From Paludibacteraceae bacterium (lineage in GTDB: Bacteria; Bacteroidota; Bacteroidia; Bacteroidales; Paludibacteraceae), in NCBI GenBank assembly GCA_018055865.1, contig JAGPGR010000009.1:1-15509 (forward strand): DNA of 15,509 nucleotides. Direction: 5' to 3'. Position 1 is the first letter of the stretch; each line of letters starts with the position of its first letter. Shown one piece after another: positions 14,796 through 15,509 of the stretch. A program made the position numbers and the translations under genes. Under the pieces are notes generated by a model. The model saw only the letters and a program-made list of their open reading frames with translations, was not told the origin of the DNA and made no database searches.

Positions 14796-14803
14796 CAAAG
14801 ATA
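14796..14803 (-). promoter_or_regulatory. -7 element of HAD phosphatase/ribF transcript
   Basis: The minus strand reads TATCTTTG, an exact -7 match, 67 bases before the HAD start codon. It lies 11 bases from the oppositely directed -7 element of the tRNA promoter. No clear -33 TTTG is seen. Confidence 0.5.
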
Positions 14804-14824
14804 ATACTTTTTTTTGTAAATGTA

Positions 14825-14899
14825 GGGCCCATAGCTCAGTTGGTTAGTAGCACCTGACTCATAATCAGGGGGTCACTGGTTCAAGCCCAGTTGGGCCCA
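14825..14899 (+). tRNA. tRNA with anticodon CAT (Met, or Ile2)
   Basis: A cloverleaf can be drawn: acceptor GGGCCCA (14825-14831) with TGGGCCC (14892-14898), anticodon stem CCTGA/TCAGG with loop CTCATAA (anticodon 14860-14862), variable GGGTC, T-stem ACTGG/CCAGT with loop TTCAAGC, discriminator A. CCA is not encoded. The G1-C72 pair argues against an initiator; elongator Met and lysidine-modified Ile2 cannot be told apart here. The D arm is odd: GCTC faces GTAGC rather than GAGC, so one extra T (14848) must bulge or the stem shortens to three pairs. It is followed by its own terminator. Confidence 0.88.
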
Positions 14900-15249
14900 C
14901 AAATTAAAAATCAAGGTTTTACACATAATGTGTGAAACCTTTTTTTTATCTTTGCTGAACTATTGTTGAAACTATGCTGAAGAAAATGACAGGATGCTAT
15001 ATACTTTTTAGTAAAAAACTTCAAAAATTCTACGTTGGAGTTACTCAGAATGATTTGACTGAAAGAATTGTCAAACACAACAATCAATCTTACGGCAAAC
15101 ATCGTTTTACTGCCAAAGCAGATGATTGGGAATTGTTTTTATACATTCCAACTCATGAATATCTAAAAGCAACCAGGATAGAAAAAAAAATTAAATCAAT
15201 GAAGTCCGCAAAATATATTAGAAATTTGAAATTGTATCCCGAATTACTG
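14834..15249 (+). repeat. First unit of tandem tRNA/GIY-YIG duplication
   Basis: The unit runs from tRNA nucleotide 10 (GCTCAGTTGG) through the tRNA terminator and the GIY-YIG gene to base 15249. It starts again at 15250. Where both copies are visible (14834-15066 and 15250-15509) they are identical except for two palindrome replacements, two base changes in the terminator stem, and one T fewer in the T-run. The units are therefore recent duplicates. Confidence 0.9.
14913..14947 (+). terminator. Rho-independent terminator of the tRNA
   Basis: AAGGTTTTACACA pairs with TGTGTGAAACCTT over 13 positions with one T-G wobble and a TAA loop, followed by eight T's. It begins 14 bases after the tRNA. 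The T-run merges into TATCTTTG (14947-14954), which matches a -7 element for the next gene. Confidence 0.85.
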
Positions 15250-15273
15250 GCTCAGTTGGTTAGTAGCACCTGA
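14974..15273 (+). CDS. GIY-YIG domain nuclease ending inside a tRNA copy
   Basis: A 99-residue protein of the small bacterial GIY-YIG (UPF0213/UvrC N-terminal-like) nuclease family, whose members nick or cut DNA using a single-domain active site. GIY corresponds to CYI (8-10) and YIG to YVG (20-22); Arg31, His35 and the metal-binding-type Glu70 (ATRIEKKIKSMKS) are all present, so it may be active. Residues 1-92 look like a normal family member. Residues 93-99 (AQLVSST) and the stop TGA are encoded exactly by nucleotides 10 onward of a truncated tRNA copy. ATG at 14986 is an alternative start that fits the family (MTGCYILF). A TATCTTTG octamer lies 19 bases upstream. A second copy of this gene begins at 15416. 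The target and any role in moving this unit are unproven. Confidence 0.87.
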   Translation: MLKKMTGCYILFSKKLQKFYVGVTQNDLTERIVKHNNQSYGKHRFTAKADDWELFLYIPTHEYLKATRIEKKIKSMKSAKYIRNLKLYPELLAQLVSST

Positions 15274-15276
15274 CTC

Positions 15277-15294
15277 TCCCGAAAGCTTTCGGGA
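15277..15294. repeat. 18-bp perfect palindrome in anticodon arm of tRNA copy
   Basis: TCCCGAAAGCTTTCGGGA is fully self-complementary. It replaces five bases (ATAAT) of the tRNA sequence and is flanked by CTC and CAGG, so the remaining CCTG and CAGG can still close the arm as an elongated hairpin. Confidence 0.93.
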
Positions 15295-15312
15295 CAGGGG
15301 GTCACTGGTTCA

Positions 15313-15330
15313 TCCCGATAGCTATCGGGA
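15313..15330. repeat. 18-bp perfect palindrome in T arm of tRNA copy
   Basis: TCCCGATAGCTATCGGGA is fully self-complementary and differs from the first palindrome only at one symmetric pair. It replaces four bases (AGCC) and is flanked by TTCA and CAGT, so ACTG and CAGT can still pair around it. Confidence 0.93.
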
Positions 15331-15355
15331 CAGTTGGGCCCACAAATTAAAAATC

Positions 15356-15389
15356 AAGGTTTTACACATAATGTGTAAGACCTTTTTTT
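15356..15389 (+). terminator. Second copy of the tRNA terminator
   Basis: AAGGTTTTACACA pairs with TGTGTAAGACCTT, followed by seven T's. Compared with the first copy two bases differ, yet all 13 pairs remain because the T-G wobble has moved. It may terminate the upstream nuclease transcript. Confidence 0.8.
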
Positions 15390-15415
15390 ATCTTTGCTGA
15401 ACTATTGTTGAAACT

Positions 15416-15509
15416 ATGCTGAAGAAAATGACAGGATGCTATATACTTTTTAGTAAAAAACTTCAAAAATTCTACGTTGGAGTTACTCAGAATGATTTGA
15501 CTGAAAGAA
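15416..15509 (+). CDS. Second GIY-YIG nuclease gene, 3' end beyond window
   Basis: The 94 visible bases are identical to the first GIY-YIG gene from its ATG (MLKKMTGCYILF through the YVG motif and DLTE). The preceding TATCTTTG octamer (15389-15396) is also conserved. Whether it too ends in a tRNA copy cannot be seen here. Confidence 0.85.
   Translation, partial: MLKKMTGCYILFSKKLQKFYVGVTQNDLTER

Larger units (their letters stand above)
15250..15342 (+). pseudogene. Truncated tRNA(CAT) copy interrupted by two palindromes
   Basis: This matches the tRNA at 14834-14899 exactly but lacks its first nine nucleotides, so no acceptor stem can form. Bases 35-39 of the tRNA (ATAAT, including two anticodon bases) are replaced by TCCCGAAAGCTTTCGGGA. 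Bases of the T arm (AGCC) are replaced by TCCCGATAGCTATCGGGA. The extra T of the D arm is shared with the intact gene. It cannot make a functional tRNA, but it encodes the last codons and stop of the upstream GIY-YIG gene. Confidence 0.9.
15250..15509 (+). repeat. Second unit of tandem tRNA/GIY-YIG duplication, cut by window end
   Basis: This repeats the unit at 14834: truncated tRNA copy, terminator and the start of the nuclease gene. The offset from the first unit is 416 at its start, 443 after the two palindromes, and 442 after the shorter T-run. Its far end is outside the window. Confidence 0.9.

Noticed and set aside
14911..15102. 63-codon minus-strand frame over the GIY-YIG gene
   Set aside because: It overlaps the tRNA terminator and the conserved GIY-YIG motifs in reverse.
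14825..15509. Reading the tRNA region repeats as a CRISPR or integron array
   Set aside because: The repeat is one long gene-bearing unit with a tRNA copy; there are no short regularly spaced repeats, spacers or integrase gene.

Overview
The window looks like chromosomal DNA of a Bacteroidota bacterium, most likely Bacteroidales-like (inference). The signs are: octamers matching the Bacteroidota -7 promoter element TAnnTTTG about 33 to 44 bases ahead of several start codons; A/T-rich start regions without clear Shine-Dalgarno sequences; a tRNA without an encoded CCA end; an RRM-type RNA-binding protein beside a cold-shock protein and a DEAD-box helicase; a secreted GH2 beta-galactosidase; and a secreted protein with a carboxypeptidase-regulatory-like domain.

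Layout. Bases 3-2938 are on the plus strand: the 3' part of a nitronate monooxygenase gene, then a probable RNA-remodelling operon (RhlE-type helicase, cold-shock-domain protein with a basic tail, RRM protein) closed by a strong terminator near 2971-3000. Bases 3001-3350 hold no gene, but a candidate minus-strand promoter suggests a possible small RNA. From 3353 to 14729 everything is on the minus strand: a PhoB/PhoR-like two-component pair, a secreted beta-galactosidase, a small secreted domain protein, a YqaA/DedA-type membrane protein with an unknown polytopic membrane protein, a lipoprotein M3 dipeptidase, RibF, and a HAD phosphatase. Upstream of the response regulator lies a pair of TTGTCAT repeats at 11-bp spacing that resembles an E. 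coli Pho box, so the pair may be phosphate-responsive and autoregulated.

The most unusual part is 14755-15509. A tRNA gene with anticodon CAT has its own promoter and terminator. It is followed by a small GIY-YIG nuclease gene whose last seven codons and stop lie inside a second, 5'-truncated copy of the same tRNA. That copy starts exactly at tRNA nucleotide 10. In it, part of the anticodon arm and part of the T arm have each been replaced by a different perfect 18-bp palindrome. A second, almost identical copy of the terminator and nuclease start follows and runs off the window. I read this as a tandem, tRNA-associated GIY-YIG unit that duplicates the tRNA from nucleotide 10 onward, with dispersed palindromes invading the spare tRNA copy. 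The structure is directly visible; the mobility model is inference.
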